Assembly (NCBI RefSeq): GCF_021272205.1
Contig: NZ_JAJSDX010000008.1
Span: forward strand, 167,350-231,349
Origin: Pantoea sp. Mb-10
GTDB lineage: Bacteria; Pseudomonadota; Gammaproteobacteria; Enterobacterales; Enterobacteriaceae
Length of the DNA: 64,000 bases
Direction: 5' to 3'
In this document: positions 30,943 through 45,264 of the stretch, in pieces
Layout of the letters: each line of letters opens with the position of its first letter
Position numbering within the stretch: position 1 is the first letter of the stretch
Translations under genes and position numbers: made by a program
Notes under the pieces: generated by a model
Database searches by the model: none
Told to the model about the DNA's origin: nothing
Seen by the model: the letters and a program-made list of their open reading frames with translations, nothing else

Positions 30943-32772
30943 TTACTCGACCGTGACCGATTTCGCCAAATTACGCGGCTGATCGACATCGGTGCCTTTA
31001 ATTAAGGCAACGTGATAGGAGAGCAGCTGCAGCGGCACGGTATAGAAGATCGGCGCAATGACCTCTTCCACGTGCGGCAGTGAAATGATTTTCATGCCGT
31101 CGCTGTCGCTGAAGCCGGCATCGCGATCGGCAAACACATACAGCAAGCCGCCGCGTGCGCGCACCTCTTCGATATTGGATTTCAGCTTCTCCAGCAGTTC
31201 GTTATTGGGCGCCACCACAATCACCGGCATATCGGCATCAATCAGCGCCAGCGGGCCGTGCTTGAGTTCACCCGCAGCATACGCCTCGGCGTGGATATAC
31301 GAGATCTCTTTTAGCTTCAGCGCGCCCTCCATGGCGATCGGATATTGATCGCCACGGCCAAGGAACAGCGCGTGATGCTTATCAGAGAAGCCTTCTGCCA
31401 GGCTTTCAATCACTTTATCCTGCGCCAGCATCTGCTCAATGCGGCTGGGCAGCGCCTGCAGCGCGTGTACGATCTCATGCTCGGTTTCCGGTTTCATGCC
31501 GTGCAGTCGGCCCAGTTTCGCCACCAGCATTAGCAGTACGGCCAGCTGGGTGGTAAAGGCTTTGGTCGACGCAACGCCAATCTCGGTGCCCGCGCGTGTC
31601 ATCAATGCCAGATCCGATTCACGCACCAGCGACGAGCCCGCCACGTTGCAAATCGCCAGCGAGCCGAGGTATCCCAGCTCTTTGGACAGGCGCAGCGCGG
31701 CCAGCGTATCGGCGGTTTCACCTGACTGTGACAGGGTGATCAGCAGGCTGTTTTTGCGCACGGCGGATTTGCGATAGCGGAATTCTGAGGCGATTTCGAC
31801 GTCGCAGGGAAGGTTAGCCAGCGCTTCGAACCAGTAACGCGCCACCATGCCTGAGTTGTATGAGGTGCCGCAGGCGATGATCTGCACGTGTTCAACCTGA
31901 CTCAGCAGCGATTCGGCATCGGCACCCAGCTCGCTGAGATCCACCTCGCCGTGATGAAAGCGTCCGGTTAGGGTGTTTTTGATCGCATTGGGCTGTTCGT
32001 AAATCTCTTTCTGCATGTAATGGCGGTAGAGACCTTTATCGCCCGCGTCATATTGCGCCGTGGATTCAATCTCGGCGCGCTTCATCGGGTTACCTTCGCG
32101 GTCAAATACGGCCACTTCACGGCGGGTGACTTCCGCGATATCGCCCTCTTCCAGATAGATAAAGCGGCGCGTCACCGGCAGCAGCGCCAGCTGATCGGAG
32201 GCGATAAAGTTTTCCCCCACGCCGCGGCCAATCACCAGCGGGCTGCCGGAGCGCGCGGCGATCAGCACGGAGGGATCGCGGCTGTCCATGATGACCATGC
32301 CGTAAGCACCGCGCAGCTGCGGGATCACGCGCAGCACGACCTCACGCAGCGTTCCGCCCTGTTTCTGCTCCCAGTGCAGCAGGTGCGCCACCACTTCGGT
32401 GTCGGTTTCTGAGGCAAAGCGGTAGCCGCGGGCGATCATTTGCGCGCGCAGCGGCTCGTGGTTCTCAATAATGCCGTTGTGCACGATGATGATGTGCTCA
32501 GAGATATGCGGATGCGCATTGGCTTCTGAAGGCTCACCGTGTGTCGCCCAGCGCGTGTGGGCGATCCCGGTGCCGCCAATCAACGGCTGCTGGTCGGCGG
32601 CATCCGCCAGGTTCTGAACTTTGCCTACGCGGCGCAGGCGCGTCACGTGCCCCTGGCGATCCACCACTGCCAGACCGGCAGAGTCGTAACCGCGATACTC
32701 AAGACGACGCAAGCCTTCCAGCAGAATCTCTGCAATGTCACGCTGCGCTACTGCACCAACAATTCCACACAT
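30943..32772 (-). CDS. glmS: Glutamine-fructose-6-phosphate aminotransferase (isomerizing)
   Basis: The 609-residue enzyme has an N-terminal class II glutaminase domain (catalytic Cys in MCGIVGA) and two SIS sugar-isomerase domains with ACGTSYNSG and SQSGETADT. It ends [13 protein letters not shown]. It makes glucosamine-6-phosphate for peptidoglycan and LPS. It lies 143 bp downstream of glmU. In E. coli glmS expression from the glmUS mRNA is controlled by GlmZ/GlmY small RNAs; I did not resolve a pairing site here. Confidence 0.98.
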   Translation of the reverse strand: MCGIVGAVAQRDIAEILLEGLRRLEYRGYDSAGLAVVDRQGHVTRLRRVGKVQNLADAADQQPLIGGTGIAHTRWATHGEPSEANAHPHISEHIIIVHNGIIENHEPLRAQMIARGYRFASETDTEVVAHLLHWEQKQGGTLREVVLRVIPQLRGAYGMVIMDSRDPSVLIAARSGSPLVIGRGVGENFIASDQLALLPVTRRFIYLEEGDIAEVTRREVAVFDREGNPMKRAEIESTAQYDAGDKGLYRHYMQKEIYEQPNAIKNTLTGRFHHGEVDLSELGADAESLLSQVEHVQIIACGTSYNSGMVARYWFEALANLPCDVEIASEFRYRKSAVRKNSLLITLSQSGETADTLAALRLSKELGYLGSLAICNVAGSSLVRESDLALMTRAGTEIGVASTKAFTTQLAVLLMLVAKLGRLHGMKPETEHEIVHALQALPSRIEQMLAQDKVIESLAEGFSDKHHALFLGRGDQYPIAMEGALKLKEISYIHAEAYAAGELKHGPLALIDADMPVIVVAPNNELLEKLKSNIEEVRARGGLLYVFADRDAGFSDSDGMKIISLPHVEEVIAPIFYTVPLQLLSYHVALIKGTDVDQPRNLAKSVTVE

Positions 32773-32915
32773 AATAATTTCCTGACTTCATGGCGTTCAG
32801 CCATTGCGTTGTCATGTGACCTGATAGCCGGCGTGGCCGGTTTCCCCGAGCCTTGTAGAGAGTGGGGATATTTTTATGGCACTGCTAATGGGCAGATCAT
32901 TGTCTGCCCTAAAGG

Positions 32916-34286
32916 TTATTTTTTCTTCACAGGACGCTGCCAGCCGGCTTTTTGTACCTGCTCTTTGCGGTTGTAAATCAACTCGCCTGCGGTGACATCC
33001 TTCATTACCGTGGTACCGGCGGCGATGGTTGCCCCAGCGGCAACCGTGACGGGCGCGACCAGCTGCGTATCAGAGCCCACAAACACGTTATCGCCGATGA
33101 TAGTTTTAAATTTATTCGCACCGTCGTAGTTACAGGTGATGGTGCCCGCACCAATATTCACCCCCGCGCCAATCTCGGCATCGCCGAGGTAGGAAAGGTG
33201 ACCGGCTTTGGATCCTTTGCCCAGCGACGCTTTCTTCATCTCAACAAAGTTGCCGACGTGCGCCTGCTCTGCCAGCGCGCTGCCGGGACGCAGACGGGCA
33301 AATGGCCCTACCGTACAGGCGGCGGCCAGGGAGGCATCCTCGATCACCGAATAGGGGCTGATTTCACAGTCGTCGCCAATCACGCTGTTTTTAATGATGC
33401 AGCCTGCGCCGACTTTTACGCGGTCGCCTAACGTCACATCGCCTTCAATGATGACGTTCGCGTCAATCTCGACGTCACGACCATGCTGTAACGTACCGCG
33501 TAGATCAAAGCGCGCCGGATCGCGCAGCATTACGCCGGCCAGCAGCAGCGCCTCTGCCTGTTCCTGCTGCCAGGTGCGTTCAAGGGTCGCCAGCTGCAGG
33601 CGGTTGTTCACGCCGTCGGTTTCGCTGATGCGCGCGGGATGAACCGCGTTGATCGTATGGCCTTCGCGGTGCGCCATGGCGATGATATCGGTAATATAAA
33701 ATTCGCCCTGCGCATTGTTGTTATCAAGCTGCGCCAGCCAGCGCTTCAGGTCGCCGCCATTGGCGATCAGAATCCCCGTGTTGATTTCCTGGATAAGGCG
33801 TTGTGCCGGCGAGGCGTCTTTCTGCTCAACGATGCCGGTAATGGTGTCGTTTTCGCGCACAATACGGCCGTAGCCAGTGGGATCGTCGAGCACGACGGTC
33901 AATAAGCCAATGCCGCCAGCCGGTTTGGCTTCGCGCAGGCGCTGCAAGGTGCTTTGCGTGATGAGGGGAACATCGCCGTACAGCATGAGAATATCTTCGT
34001 CATCAGCAAAAAAGGGCGCCGCCTGCTGCATGGCGTGTCCGGTGCCGAGCTGTTCAGACTGCAAGACCCAGTTAAGCGCGTTATGTGCCAGCTTCTCTTT
34101 CAGCTGCTCGCCGCCGTGTCCATAAACCAGATGAACCTGCTGCGCACCGAGGCCTTTTGCGGCATCAATCACGTGCTGAACCATGGGTTTACCTGCCAGC
34201 GTGTGCAGCACTTTCGGCAGATCGGAATACATACGGGTGCCCTTGCCAGCGGCTAAGATCACCACACTCATTGCACTTGTCGACAT
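32916..34286 (-). CDS. glmU: Bifunctional UDP-GlcNAc pyrophosphorylase / GlcN-1-P acetyltransferase
   Basis: The 456-residue enzyme has an N-terminal nucleotidyltransferase domain ([24 protein letters not shown]) and a C-terminal left-handed beta-helix of hexapeptide repeats ending in PVKKK. It performs the last two steps of UDP-GlcNAc synthesis. It precedes glmS on the same strand. A Met at codon 6 is an alternative start. Confidence 0.98.
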   Translation of the reverse strand: MSTSAMSVVILAAGKGTRMYSDLPKVLHTLAGKPMVQHVIDAAKGLGAQQVHLVYGHGGEQLKEKLAHNALNWVLQSEQLGTGHAMQQAAPFFADDEDILMLYGDVPLITQSTLQRLREAKPAGGIGLLTVVLDDPTGYGRIVRENDTITGIVEQKDASPAQRLIQEINTGILIANGGDLKRWLAQLDNNNAQGEFYITDIIAMAHREGHTINAVHPARISETDGVNNRLQLATLERTWQQEQAEALLLAGVMLRDPARFDLRGTLQHGRDVEIDANVIIEGDVTLGDRVKVGAGCIIKNSVIGDDCEISPYSVIEDASLAAACTVGPFARLRPGSALAEQAHVGNFVEMKKASLGKGSKAGHLSYLGDAEIGAGVNIGAGTITCNYDGANKFKTIIGDNVFVGSDTQLVAPVTVAAGATIAAGTTVMKDVTAGELIYNRKEQVQKAGWQRPVKKK

Positions 34287-34411
34287 AACTATCCTGGCTC
34301 AATTTAACTTTCGAAAGTTTAGGGTTTAGCCCTGAGATTACTACATTTTTTTCATGTCGAAATTAGAAGGCGAGCGGGGGGTGCATGCGGCGACCCGGCG
34401 GTGTTTCAGCT

Positions 34412-34440
34412 AAAAAAAATGCCAGCCCGAGGGCTGGCAT
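34412..34440 (-). terminator. Terminator of the atp operon
   Basis: A 9-bp stem (34419-34427 with 34432-34440) with a four-base loop is followed on the minus strand by seven T residues. It lies 21 bp after the atpC stop and before glmU. Confidence 0.9.
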
Positions 34441-34461
34441 TTCGTGACGCATAAAGCCTGA

Positions 34462-34881
34462 TTACATCGCTTTTTTAGTCAGCTCGATAACACGCAGTTT
34501 TGCGATAGCTTTCGCCAGTTCCGCAGAAGCCTGAGCATAGTCCACGTCGCCGTGGCTGCTGTTCATGTGCTCTTCTGCCTTACGTTTCGCTTCCAGCGCG
34601 CGCGCTTCGTCCAGGTCCTCACCGCGGATAGCGGTATCGGCCAGAACGGTCGTGCTGCCCGGCTGTACTTCCAGCACGCCACCGGAGAGGTAAATATACT
34701 CCTCGTCGCCGTGCTGTTTTACGATGCGAATCATACCAGGCTTGATGGCGGTCAGCAGCGGTGCGTGTCCGGGATGAATACCCAGTTCGCCTTCGCTACC
34801 TGACACCTGGATACGCTGAACCAGACCGGAGAACATTTGCTGCTCCGCGCTGACCACGTCCAGATGAAAAGTCATAGCCAT
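34462..34881 (-). CDS. atpC: ATP synthase F1 epsilon subunit
   Basis: The 139-residue subunit has an N-terminal beta-sandwich ([17 protein letters not shown]) and a C-terminal helical hairpin ([15 protein letters not shown]). It forms part of the rotor stalk and inhibits ATP hydrolysis. It is the last gene of atpIBEFHAGDC, 24 bp after atpD. Confidence 0.98.
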   Translation of the reverse strand: MAMTFHLDVVSAEQQMFSGLVQRIQVSGSEGELGIHPGHAPLLTAIKPGMIRIVKQHGDEEYIYLSGGVLEVQPGSTTVLADTAIRGEDLDEARALEAKRKAEEHMNSSHGDVDYAQASAELAKAIAKLRVIELTKKAM

Positions 34882-34905
34882 ACTCTTCCTCCTGGGAAAC
34901 CGTAA

Positions 34906-36369
<1,464 letters not shown>

Positions 36370-36457
36370 TCAGCTGAATCGCCGCGTTTCATCAGCGCTT
36401 CAGGGGTTCGCTTACCTGCTGCCTTTTTGTAACGTCAGCTAATCAGGGAATGCCTGG

Positions 36458-37324
36458 TTAAACCGCGGAGGCTCCCGAGACGATCTCGGTAAGTTCCTGA
36501 GTGATGCTGGCCTGACGAGCCTTGTTGTAAACCAACTGCAGCTCTTTGATCAGGTTTCCGCCGTTATCGGTTGCAGCTTTCATTGCCACCATACGTGCGG
36601 CCTGCTCACTGGCCAGGTTTTCCACCACACCCTGATAAACCTGCGATTCAACATAACGACGCAGCAGGGTATCCAGCAGCGCTTTTGGATCGGGTTCGTA
36701 CAGGTAATCCCAGGTCTTCGCCTTCATCTCTTCTTCACCTTCTGCTGGCGGTAACGGCAGCAGTTGGGTAATGGTCGGAGTCTGAGACATGGTGTTATTA
36801 AACTTGTTGCTGACGATATACAGCTTGTCGATGCGGCCTTCATCGTAGGCCTGCAACATCACTTTTACCGGACCAATCAGGTCAGACAGCGCAGGCTTAT
36901 CGCCCATACCGGTAACCTGGGCCACGACGTTGCCACCAACAGAGCCGAAGAATGAAACGCCTTTTGAACCGATAATGGCCAGATCGCTCTGTACGCCTTT
37001 ATCCGCCCAGCCTTTCATTTCTGCCAGCAATTTTTTGAACAGGTTAATGTTCAAACCACCACAAAGCCCGCGGTCAGTCGAAACGACCAGGTAGCCGACG
37101 CGCTTAACGTCGCGCTCATCCAGGTAAGGGTGCTTGTATTCCAGATTTCCTAAGGCAAGGTGACCAATCACTTTGCGCATGGTATCTGCATACGGACGGC
37201 TGGCCGCCATGCGTTCCTGCGTTTTACGCATTTTGGAGGCGGCGACCATTTCCATCGCTTTAGTGATCTTCTGCGTATTTTTTACGCTTCCGATCTTGGT
37301 ACGTATTTCTTTTGCGCCGGCCAT
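36458..37324 (-). CDS. atpG: ATP synthase F1 gamma subunit
   Basis: The 288-residue rotor subunit has long N- and C-terminal helices that form the asymmetric shaft ([35 protein letters not shown]) and the conserved DRGLCGGLN segment. It couples rotation of the c-ring to catalysis in beta. It lies 52 bp after atpA. Confidence 0.98.
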   Translation of the reverse strand: MAGAKEIRTKIGSVKNTQKITKAMEMVAASKMRKTQERMAASRPYADTMRKVIGHLALGNLEYKHPYLDERDVKRVGYLVVSTDRGLCGGLNINLFKKLLAEMKGWADKGVQSDLAIIGSKGVSFFGSVGGNVVAQVTGMGDKPALSDLIGPVKVMLQAYDEGRIDKLYIVSNKFNNTMSQTPTITQLLPLPPAEGEEEMKAKTWDYLYEPDPKALLDTLLRRYVESQVYQGVVENLASEQAARMVAMKAATDNGGNLIKELQLVYNKARQASITQELTEIVSGASAV

Positions 37325-37376
37325 TAGCTTCTCCTCAAAGCCTTGCGGCCTGCCTTTTCAGACAAGCCGCCAGACA

Positions 37377-38918
37377 TTACCAGGACTGGGTTGCTTTAAA
37401 CGTTTCGAGGAGGCTTTTCAGCTTCTCTTCGATGTCGTTGTTGTAGTTACCCGCCTGGTTGATTTCAGCCATCAGCTCAGCGTGATCGCGGTCAGCGAAC
37501 GCCAGCAGAGCGGCTTCGAAGCTGCCGATTTTCGCCAGTTCAACGTCGTTCAGGAAGCCGCGCTCAGCAGCAAACAGTACCAGACCCTGTTGAGCAACAG
37601 ACATCGGTGCATACTGTTTCTGCTTCAGCAGCTCGGTCACTTTCTGACCGTGGCTCAGCTGTTTACGGGTTGCATCATCCAGATCGGAAGCGAACTGAGA
37701 GAACGCTGCCAGTTCACGATACTGTGCCAGCGCGGTACGGATACCACCGGACAGTTTCTTGATGATCTTGGTCTGTGCAGCACCACCCACGCGGGATACA
37801 GAGATACCGGGGTTAACAGCTGGACGAATACCGGAGTTGAACAGGTTAGATTCCAGGAAGATCTGACCATCAGTAATCGAAATTACGTTGGTCGGAACGA
37901 ACGCAGAAACGTCACCCGCCTGAGTTTCAATGATCGGCAGCGCGGTCAGTGAACCGGTTTTACCTTTTACTTCACCGTTAGTGAAGCGCTCAACGTAATC
38001 AGCGCTAACGCGTGATGCGCGCTCCAGCAGGCGAGAGTGGAGATAGAACACGTCGCCAGGGAAAGCTTCACGGCCCGGTGGACGGCGCAGCAACAGTGAA
38101 ATCTGACGGTAAGCAACAGCCTGCTTAGACAGGTCATCGTATACGATCAGGGCATCTTCACCGCGGTCACGGAAGTATTCACCCATTGCGCAACCGGCAT
38201 ACGGTGCCAGGTATTGCAGTGCAGCAGATTCTGACGCAGAAGCCACAACCACGATGGTGTTAGCCAGCGCACCGTGCTCTTCCAGCTTACGTACCACGTT
38301 AGAGATGGTTGACGCTTTCTGACCAATCGCCACGTAGACACATTTAATGCCTGAGTCGCGCTGGTTAATGATGGCGTCAATCGCCATTGCAGTTTTACCG
38401 GTCTGACGGTCACCGATGATCAGCTCACGCTGGCCACGGCCGATTGGAATCATCGCATCGACAGATTTATAACCGGTCTGTACAGGCTGGTCGACAGATT
38501 GACGATCGATAACGCCCGGAGCAATCACTTCAACTGGCGAGAAGCCGTCGTTGTCGATAGCGCCTTTGCCGTCAATCGGTGCACCCAGCGTGTTGACCAC
38601 GCGACCCAGCAGGCCACGACCAACAGGTACTTCAAGGATACGGCCGGTGCACTTAACCTTCATGCCTTCGGCAAGGTCAGCGTACGGGCCCATCACGACC
38701 GCACCAACCGAGTCGCGCTCGAGGTTCAGTGCGATAGCGTAACGGTTACCCGGCAGGGCAATCATCTCACCCTGCATCACATCGGCCAGGCCGTGTACGC
38801 GGATGATACCGTCACTTACAGAAACAATAGTACCTTCGTTGTGAGCTTCACTCACGACATTGAACTGAGCAATGCGCTGCTTGATCAGTTCGCTGATTTC
38901 GGTGGAATTCAGTTGCAT
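37377..38918 (-). CDS. atpA: ATP synthase F1 alpha subunit
   Basis: The 513-residue subunit has the P-loop GDRQTGKTA and the arginine-finger region around [10 protein letters not shown]. It matches the E. coli length exactly. It forms the alpha3beta3 hexamer. It is separated by 14 bp from atpH upstream. Confidence 0.98.
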   Translation of the reverse strand: MQLNSTEISELIKQRIAQFNVVSEAHNEGTIVSVSDGIIRVHGLADVMQGEMIALPGNRYAIALNLERDSVGAVVMGPYADLAEGMKVKCTGRILEVPVGRGLLGRVVNTLGAPIDGKGAIDNDGFSPVEVIAPGVIDRQSVDQPVQTGYKSVDAMIPIGRGQRELIIGDRQTGKTAMAIDAIINQRDSGIKCVYVAIGQKASTISNVVRKLEEHGALANTIVVVASASESAALQYLAPYAGCAMGEYFRDRGEDALIVYDDLSKQAVAYRQISLLLRRPPGREAFPGDVFYLHSRLLERASRVSADYVERFTNGEVKGKTGSLTALPIIETQAGDVSAFVPTNVISITDGQIFLESNLFNSGIRPAVNPGISVSRVGGAAQTKIIKKLSGGIRTALAQYRELAAFSQFASDLDDATRKQLSHGQKVTELLKQKQYAPMSVAQQGLVLFAAERGFLNDVELAKIGSFEAALLAFADRDHAELMAEINQAGNYNNDIEEKLKSLLETFKATQSW

Positions 38919-38932
38919 ATGCTCCAGTCCCC

Positions 38933-39466
38933 TTAAGACTGCAAGACGTCTGCCAGACGATCAAGACGGCCGCGTACGCTGCCATCAATGACCAGGTCAC
39001 CCGCACGGATAACCACACCTGCCATTACAGACTTATCAATTTTGCAATTCAGCTTAACTTTGCGTGACAGACGTTTTTCCATCGCGGTGCTGATTTTTGT
39101 CAGCTGGCTGTCACTCAGCGCACTGGCAGAAATCACATCAACTTCGGCTGTCGCTTCATACGCGTCACGCAGTTGAATGTACTGTTCCAGTACCGCCGGA
39201 AGCGCGGTCAAACGTCCGTTTTCCGCCATTACCTTGATCAGGTTCTGAGCGGGTTCATCAAGTTGATCACCACAAACGGCAATGAAAGAAGCAGACATCG
39301 CTTCCGGCGCAAGTGCACCGGAAAGGAGATCGGCCATCTGATCGTTGCGCGCCACTTCTGCGGCAAACGCCAGCATGGTTTGCCAGCGTTCAATACTTTG
39401 ATGCTCAACAGCAAAGTCAAAAGCTGCTTTGGCGTAGGGGCGAGCTACAGTAATCATTTCAGACAT
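38933..39466 (-). CDS. atpH: ATP synthase F1 delta subunit
   Basis: The 177-residue subunit has an N-terminal helical bundle ([17 protein letters not shown]) and the C-terminal signature [20 protein letters not shown]. It links F1 to the b-subunit stator. It lies 14 bp from both atpF and atpA. Confidence 0.98.
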   Translation of the reverse strand: MSEMITVARPYAKAAFDFAVEHQSIERWQTMLAFAAEVARNDQMADLLSGALAPEAMSASFIAVCGDQLDEPAQNLIKVMAENGRLTALPAVLEQYIQLRDAYEATAEVDVISASALSDSQLTKISTAMEKRLSRKVKLNCKIDKSVMAGVVIRAGDLVIDGSVRGRLDRLADVLQS

Positions 39467-39480
39467 CAGCCCCTCCCTCC

Positions 39481-39951
39481 TTACAGTTCAGCGACCAGTT
39501 TATCAACGATGTCGCTGTTAGCAGCTTCATCCACGGAACGTTCGATGATCTTCTCGGCGCCAGCTAATGCCAGCAACGCGACTTGCTTACGCAGCTCTTC
39601 ACGTGCACGTGAGCGCTCGGCTTCAATTTCTGCCTGCGCCTGAGACACGATGCGGTTACGTTCAGTTTCAGCTTCAGTTTTGGCTTCGTCCAGAATCTGG
39701 GCACGGCGTTTGTTCGCCTGCTCGATAATGACCTGAGCTTCTTCTTTGGCTTTTTTCAGCTGGTCGGTCGCATTGGCCTGCGCGAGATCTAAATCTTTCT
39801 TCGCGCGTTCAGCAGAAGCGAGACCATCAGCAATTTCCTTCTGACGCTTCTCGATGGCAGCCATAATCGGCGGCCATACGTACTTCATGCAGAACGCGAC
39901 AAACAGAATGAACGCGATGGCCTGGCCGAGGATTGTTGCATTAATGTTCAC
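39481..39951 (-). CDS. atpF: ATP synthase Fo b subunit
   Basis: The 156-residue subunit has one N-terminal transmembrane helix ([20 protein letters not shown]) and a long Ala/Glu/Lys/Arg-rich helix that dimerises as the peripheral stalk. It lies 107 bp after atpE. Confidence 0.98.
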   Translation of the reverse strand: MNINATILGQAIAFILFVAFCMKYVWPPIMAAIEKRQKEIADGLASAERAKKDLDLAQANATDQLKKAKEEAQVIIEQANKRRAQILDEAKTEAETERNRIVSQAQAEIEAERSRAREELRKQVALLALAGAEKIIERSVDEAANSDIVDKLVAEL

Positions 39952-39975
39952 AGCACAATGCCTCTTATTAAGTTA

Positions 39976-40326
<351 letters not shown>

Positions 40327-40348
40327 GCTAAGTTGTTGAGATAAAAAA

Positions 40349-41556
<1,208 letters not shown>

Positions 41557-42269
41557 GACGCTGAACTCTCCTGCCCCGAACGGGGTATGTCGCGTGTCGT
41601 ATAAGACTGCCTTTACTCTTTTGAGTCAAGCAGCAAAAGCCGTGCAAATTATACGGGCGCCACCTGCGATTTCAATCGCTAAGTAGAGAAAAGGTGAACA
41701 ATTATTTAAATTTCTTTCTGAAGGCCTATTTTTTAAAAGATTCGATTCCACACGCGCCGGAATAGGGGAAATTTAATAGTGAGTCAGCGTGCCTTTAAAG
41801 CGTGCTTTAGATCACATAATAAGCAATAGGCCAACCTGAAAGTTTGCTGCAAATCCATGAACGAGCATTACTCACTAACTTGAAACCCTTATCATTCATG
41901 CAGATAAAATTACATCGCCCGTAAAATAAGGACTTATCTGATAAAAACGGGCTATTGACATCACTCTGCGTAATAAAAACGTAAAATGTCTATTACGCTC
42001 GCCGATTTATTACCGCGTTATATTTTCTCTCGTGACTATCCGGAGCGGCAAATGCGTTGCCCCAAGTAATAGCGCTGCTAATGAAATGTGAATTATTCGT
42101 TAAATGTAACAGGGCTTTTCGGATAATTTCCAGTGGGGATGTTAATCGTAATTCCCTCCCCTGCCCTGTCCAATTCAGCGCGTTACGCGGTTCGATCGCT
42201 GTTTTTTTATTCAGCCACCGTGCATGGACTTCATGCAATATATCGCTATTATCCCTGTAACTTGTCGGG
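41557..42269. other. Gene-free AT-rich region between rsmG and atpI (713 bp)
   Basis: E. coli also has about 0.6 kb here. Apart from the atp promoter I see no gene. There is a weak CRP-like site (CGTGC-N6-TCACA at 41801-41816) and a TTGACA at 41955-41960 on the plus strand without a well-spaced -10. The AT-rich tract around 41.66-42.06 kb stands out from its flanks. Confidence 0.7.
41648..41675 (-). promoter_or_regulatory. Predicted main promoter of the atp operon
   Basis: On the minus strand TTGAAA (41670-41675) and a perfect TATAAT (41648-41653) are 16 bases apart, about 90 bp before the atpI start. Confidence 0.72.
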
Positions 42270-42887
42270 TTATTGGTGACAAATCACGACCAAATGCCGT
42301 TCGCCGTCCAGCTCAGGTACCTGGAGCGGAACCACACTCTCTACAGTAAAGCCCACCGGCAGCGACGCAATCTCATCGTCGGGGCGCACGCCTTTTAACG
42401 CATAGAAGCGCCCGTGCTTGCCTGGCAGCGCATGACACCAGTTCAACATATCTTCCAGCGAAGCAAAGGCACGACTGATGACGCCGTCAAAGGGAGGCTC
42501 ACCGATGAACTCTTCAACGCGGCTCTGTACTGGCGTGACGTTAGTAAGTCCTAACTCATGCTGTACCTGACGGAGAAATCGAACGCGTTTCCCCAAACTG
42601 TCTAACAGCGTGAAATGCGCCTGCGGACGCACAATGGCCAGCGGAATACCGGGTAACCCCGGGCCGGTGCCGACATCAATAAACCGCTCACCTTGCAAAT
42701 GCGGTTCCACGACCACGCTGTCGAGAATGTGGCGCACCAGCATCTGTTGTGGGTCGCGCACCGAGGTGAGGTTATAGGCTTTATTCCACTTGTGCAGCAG
42801 CTCAACGTAGCCCACCAGCTGCTGTTTTTGCTGATCGGTTAGGGAAATGTTCGCCGCGTTCAGCAGCTGGGAGAGTTTGTTAATCAC
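42270..42887 (-). CDS. rsmG: 16S rRNA (guanine-527-N7)-methyltransferase RsmG
   Basis: The 205-residue Rossmann methyltransferase has the SAM-binding motif [15 protein letters not shown] and the VISRAFASL segment. It methylates G527 of 16S rRNA; its loss is known to give low-level streptomycin resistance. I chose the GTG at 42887 because the product then begins V-INKLSQLL, like E. coli M-LNKLSLLL; the frame extends to a TTG at 42932. It follows mnmG by 45 bp with a small hairpin in between. Confidence 0.95.
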   Translation of the reverse strand: MINKLSQLLNAANISLTDQQKQQLVGYVELLHKWNKAYNLTSVRDPQQMLVRHILDSVVVEPHLQGERFIDVGTGPGLPGIPLAIVRPQAHFTLLDSLGKRVRFLRQVQHELGLTNVTPVQSRVEEFIGEPPFDGVISRAFASLEDMLNWCHALPGKHGRFYALKGVRPDDEIASLPVGFTVESVVPLQVPELDGERHLVVICHQ

Positions 42888-42906
42888 AACGAGAGTTCCA
42901 GTCACG

Positions 42907-42924
42907 GGGCGAGTTGCCTCGCCC
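42907..42924 (-). other. Small hairpin between mnmG and rsmG
   Basis: A perfect 7-bp stem with a TTGC loop is not followed by T residues. It may adjust rsmG expression or mRNA processing, and it lies just upstream of the chosen GTG. Confidence 0.5.
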
Positions 42925-42932
42925 AAGGTCAA

Positions 42933-44822
42933 TCAGGCGCTTTTACGCAGCAGCCCCTGTTTCTTCAGATAGATCAGCAGAATTGAAATCGCGGCAGGCG
43001 TGATGCCGGAAATACGCGATGCCTGGCCGATGGACGTCGGTTTATGATCGTTGAGTTTGGCAATCACCTCATTCGACAAACCATTGACCTGACGATAGTC
43101 CAGGTCAACAGGCAGCAACGTGTTTTCGTTGCGTTGCTGGCGGTCGATCTCTTCCTGCTGACGCGCGATATAGCCCTCGTACTTAACCTGTATCTCAACC
43201 TGCTCGGCCGCTTGCGCATCTGCCAGGGCAGGACCGTAACCGGGCACGGTCATCAGCCGTTCATACGTCATTTCCGGGCGACGCAGCAGATCTTCGCCGC
43301 TCGCCTCTTTGGTTAACGGTGCACTGATCGCCAGGTTAACGTTGGCCACGTTTTCCGATTTGGGATGCACCCACAGATCGCGCAGGCGCTGACGTTCCAA
43401 CTCAATGGCTTCCAGTTTTTGGTTGTAGCGTGCCCAGCGAGCATCATCCACCAGCCCCAACGCGCGTCCAGTCTCGGTTAAACGCAAATCCGCGTTATCT
43501 TCTCGCAACATGAGTCGGTATTCCGCACGTGAAGTAAACATGCGGTACGGCTCTTTGGTGCCCAGCGTACAGAGATCGTCCACCAGCACGCCAAGGTAGG
43601 CCTGATCGCGACGGGGTGCCCAGCCCTCTTTATCCGCCGACAGACGCGCTGCATTCAACCCGGCCAGCAAGCCTTGAGCGGCAGCTTCTTCATAACCGGT
43701 GGTGCCATTAATCTGGCCGGCAAAAAAGAGTCCGTGAATAAATTTACTTTCCAGCGTCGGCTTGAGATCGCGCGGATCGAAGAAGTCATATTCAATGGCG
43801 TAACCCGGACGCACTATTTTCGCGTCCTCAAGCCCTTTCATCGAGCGCACAATCTGCATCTGCACGTCAAAAGGCAAGCTTGTGGAGATGCCGTTTGGGT
43901 AAATCTCGTTGCTGGTCAGCCCTTCGGGCTCCAGGAAGATCTGATGCGCGTTACGATCGGCAAAGCGCATCACTTTGTCTTCAATGGAAGGACAATAGCG
44001 CGGCCCGATCCCTTCAATGATCCCGGCATACATCGGACTGCGATCCAAATTCTGGCGGATCACGTCGTGAGTCTGCTCGTTGGTATAGGTGATCCAGCAC
44101 GGCACCTGCTGAGGGTGCTGCGACGCGTTGCCCATAAACGAGAAGACAGGCATGGGGTTGTCGCCGTGCTGTGGCGTCAACGCTGAAAAGTCGATGCTGC
44201 GCGCATCAATACGCGGCGGCGTTCCCGTCTTGAGGCGGTTAACGCGCAGCGGCAAGGCACGCAGGCGCTTCGCCAGCGGGATCGACGGAGGATCACCTGC
44301 GCGGCCCCCGCTGTAATTATCCAGCCCGATATGAATTTTACCGTCCAGAAAAGTCCCTACGGTCAGCACCACGGCTTTTGCGCGGAATTTCAGTCCCATT
44401 TGGGTGACAGCGCCCACCACACGATCGTTTTCAACAATCAGATCGTCAACCGCCTGCTGGAAGATCATCAGGTTCGGCTGGTTTTCCAGTGCGGTGCGAA
44501 CGGCCTGCCGGTAAAGCACGCGATCGGCCTGAGCACGGGTAGCACGTACTGCGGGTCCTTTGCTGGCGTTTAGTATCCTAAACTGAATACCGGCGTGGTC
44601 GATTGCCGTTGCCATCAACCCACCTAAGGCATCCACTTCCTTAACCAGGTGTCCTTTCCCGATGCCACCGATTGCCGGATTGCAGGACATTTGTCCAAGC
44701 GTATCAATGTTATGGGTAAGTAACAGGGTTTGCTGACCCATTCGGGCAGCGGCCATCGCGGCTTCTGTTCCCGCATGACCACCACCAATGATGATGACGT
44801 CAAAAGGATCTGGATAAAACAT
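42933..44822 (-). CDS. mnmG: tRNA uridine modification enzyme MnmG (GidA)
   Basis: The 629-residue FAD protein has the N-terminal dinucleotide-binding motif [14 protein letters not shown], conserved [14 protein letters not shown] and [11 protein letters not shown] segments, and a helical C-terminal MnmE-binding domain. It forms the wobble-uridine modification complex with MnmE (18.6-19.9 kb). It is the gene immediately left of oriC and is transcribed away from it. Confidence 0.98.
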   Translation of the reverse strand: MFYPDPFDVIIIGGGHAGTEAAMAAARMGQQTLLLTHNIDTLGQMSCNPAIGGIGKGHLVKEVDALGGLMATAIDHAGIQFRILNASKGPAVRATRAQADRVLYRQAVRTALENQPNLMIFQQAVDDLIVENDRVVGAVTQMGLKFRAKAVVLTVGTFLDGKIHIGLDNYSGGRAGDPPSIPLAKRLRALPLRVNRLKTGTPPRIDARSIDFSALTPQHGDNPMPVFSFMGNASQHPQQVPCWITYTNEQTHDVIRQNLDRSPMYAGIIEGIGPRYCPSIEDKVMRFADRNAHQIFLEPEGLTSNEIYPNGISTSLPFDVQMQIVRSMKGLEDAKIVRPGYAIEYDFFDPRDLKPTLESKFIHGLFFAGQINGTTGYEEAAAQGLLAGLNAARLSADKEGWAPRRDQAYLGVLVDDLCTLGTKEPYRMFTSRAEYRLMLREDNADLRLTETGRALGLVDDARWARYNQKLEAIELERQRLRDLWVHPKSENVANVNLAISAPLTKEASGEDLLRRPEMTYERLMTVPGYGPALADAQAAEQVEIQVKYEGYIARQQEEIDRQQRNENTLLPVDLDYRQVNGLSNEVIAKLNDHKPTSIGQASRISGITPAAISILLIYLKKQGLLRKSA

Positions 44823-44989
44823 GAAGGGATACCTCGTTAATGTTCAGGCAGGGTTCAATGCCCTGGGCGGTGGATTCTACTTAAATTATGGCGACGGCGA
44901 AAGCGGCGGGATCCTGTGGTTTAAAAGAAAGGATCTTTATTCTTTTATATGATCTTCTTGTTAGATCTCTTATTAGGATCGCAATGTTC

Positions 44990-44998
44990 TGTTGATAA
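44990..44998 (-). promoter_or_regulatory. oriC DnaA box R1 (non-consensus)
   Basis: At the position of the E. coli R1 box the minus strand reads TTATCAACA instead of TTATCCACA. The base at position 6, C in the consensus, is A. Confidence 0.8.
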
Positions 44999-45016
44999 CT
45001 CGGGAAAGAGGATGCA

Positions 45017-45029
45017 AATCAAGAGATTA
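45017..45029 (+). promoter_or_regulatory. oriC IHF-binding site
   Basis: AATCAAGAGATTA matches the IHF consensus WATCAANNNNTTR exactly and lies between R1 and R2, where IHF bends E. coli oriC. Confidence 0.8.
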
Positions 45030-45095
45030 ATAAGGATCGCATGCTGTGAGTGATCGGTGATCCTGATCCGTATAAGCTGAGATCAAAATAGCGAG

Positions 45096-45104
45096 TTATA
45101 CACA
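45096..45104 (+). promoter_or_regulatory. oriC DnaA box R2
   Basis: TTATACACA is identical to E. coli R2. Confidence 0.9.
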
Positions 45105-45130
45105 GATTAAAAAAGCAACAGCGGTTATTA

Positions 45131-45139
45131 TCTGGATAA
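45131..45139 (-). promoter_or_regulatory. oriC DnaA box R3 (weak)
   Basis: On the minus strand TTATCCAGA lies where E. coli has R3 (TTATCCAAA). It is followed by the same ACTACCGG sequence context as in E. coli. Confidence 0.75.
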
Positions 45140-45169
45140 CTACCGGTTATACGCATCTAATCAGCTAGG

Positions 45170-45178
45170 TTATCCACA
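45170..45178 (+). promoter_or_regulatory. oriC DnaA box R4
   Basis: TTATCCACA is a perfect strong box and marks the right edge of the minimal origin. Confidence 0.92.
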
Positions 45179-45264
45179 GACAGGCGGCAGAGAAAACGCA
45201 AAATACAGGGAAAAAAACTGCGGATCGGGCTAAATTCCCGATCCTTCACCGCCTCAGGATCGGC

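Larger units (their letters stand above)
44909..45178. other. oriC: Chromosomal replication origin oriC
   Basis: The 442-bp mnmG-mioC interval contains a full enterobacterial oriC. GATC-starting AT-rich 13-mers lie at 44910, 44932, 44951 and 44964 (the last, GATCTCTTATTAG, is identical to an E. coli 13-mer). DnaA boxes R1-R4 and an IHF site follow. From 44910 to 45262 I counted 13 GATC sites for Dam/SeqA. The order (13-mers, R1, IHF, R2, R3, R4) equals that of E. coli. Compared with E. coli, R1 carries an unusual substitution. Confidence 0.96.

Noticed and set aside
41993..42238. 81-residue minus-strand ORF in the rsmG-atpI gap
   Set aside because: It has no recognisable motif or good ribosome-binding site, and it lies in an intergenic region that is also non-coding in E. 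coli.
44952..45262. GATC-rich and AT-rich repeats as a foreign element
   Set aside because: They are the normal 13-mers and SeqA/Dam sites of oriC.
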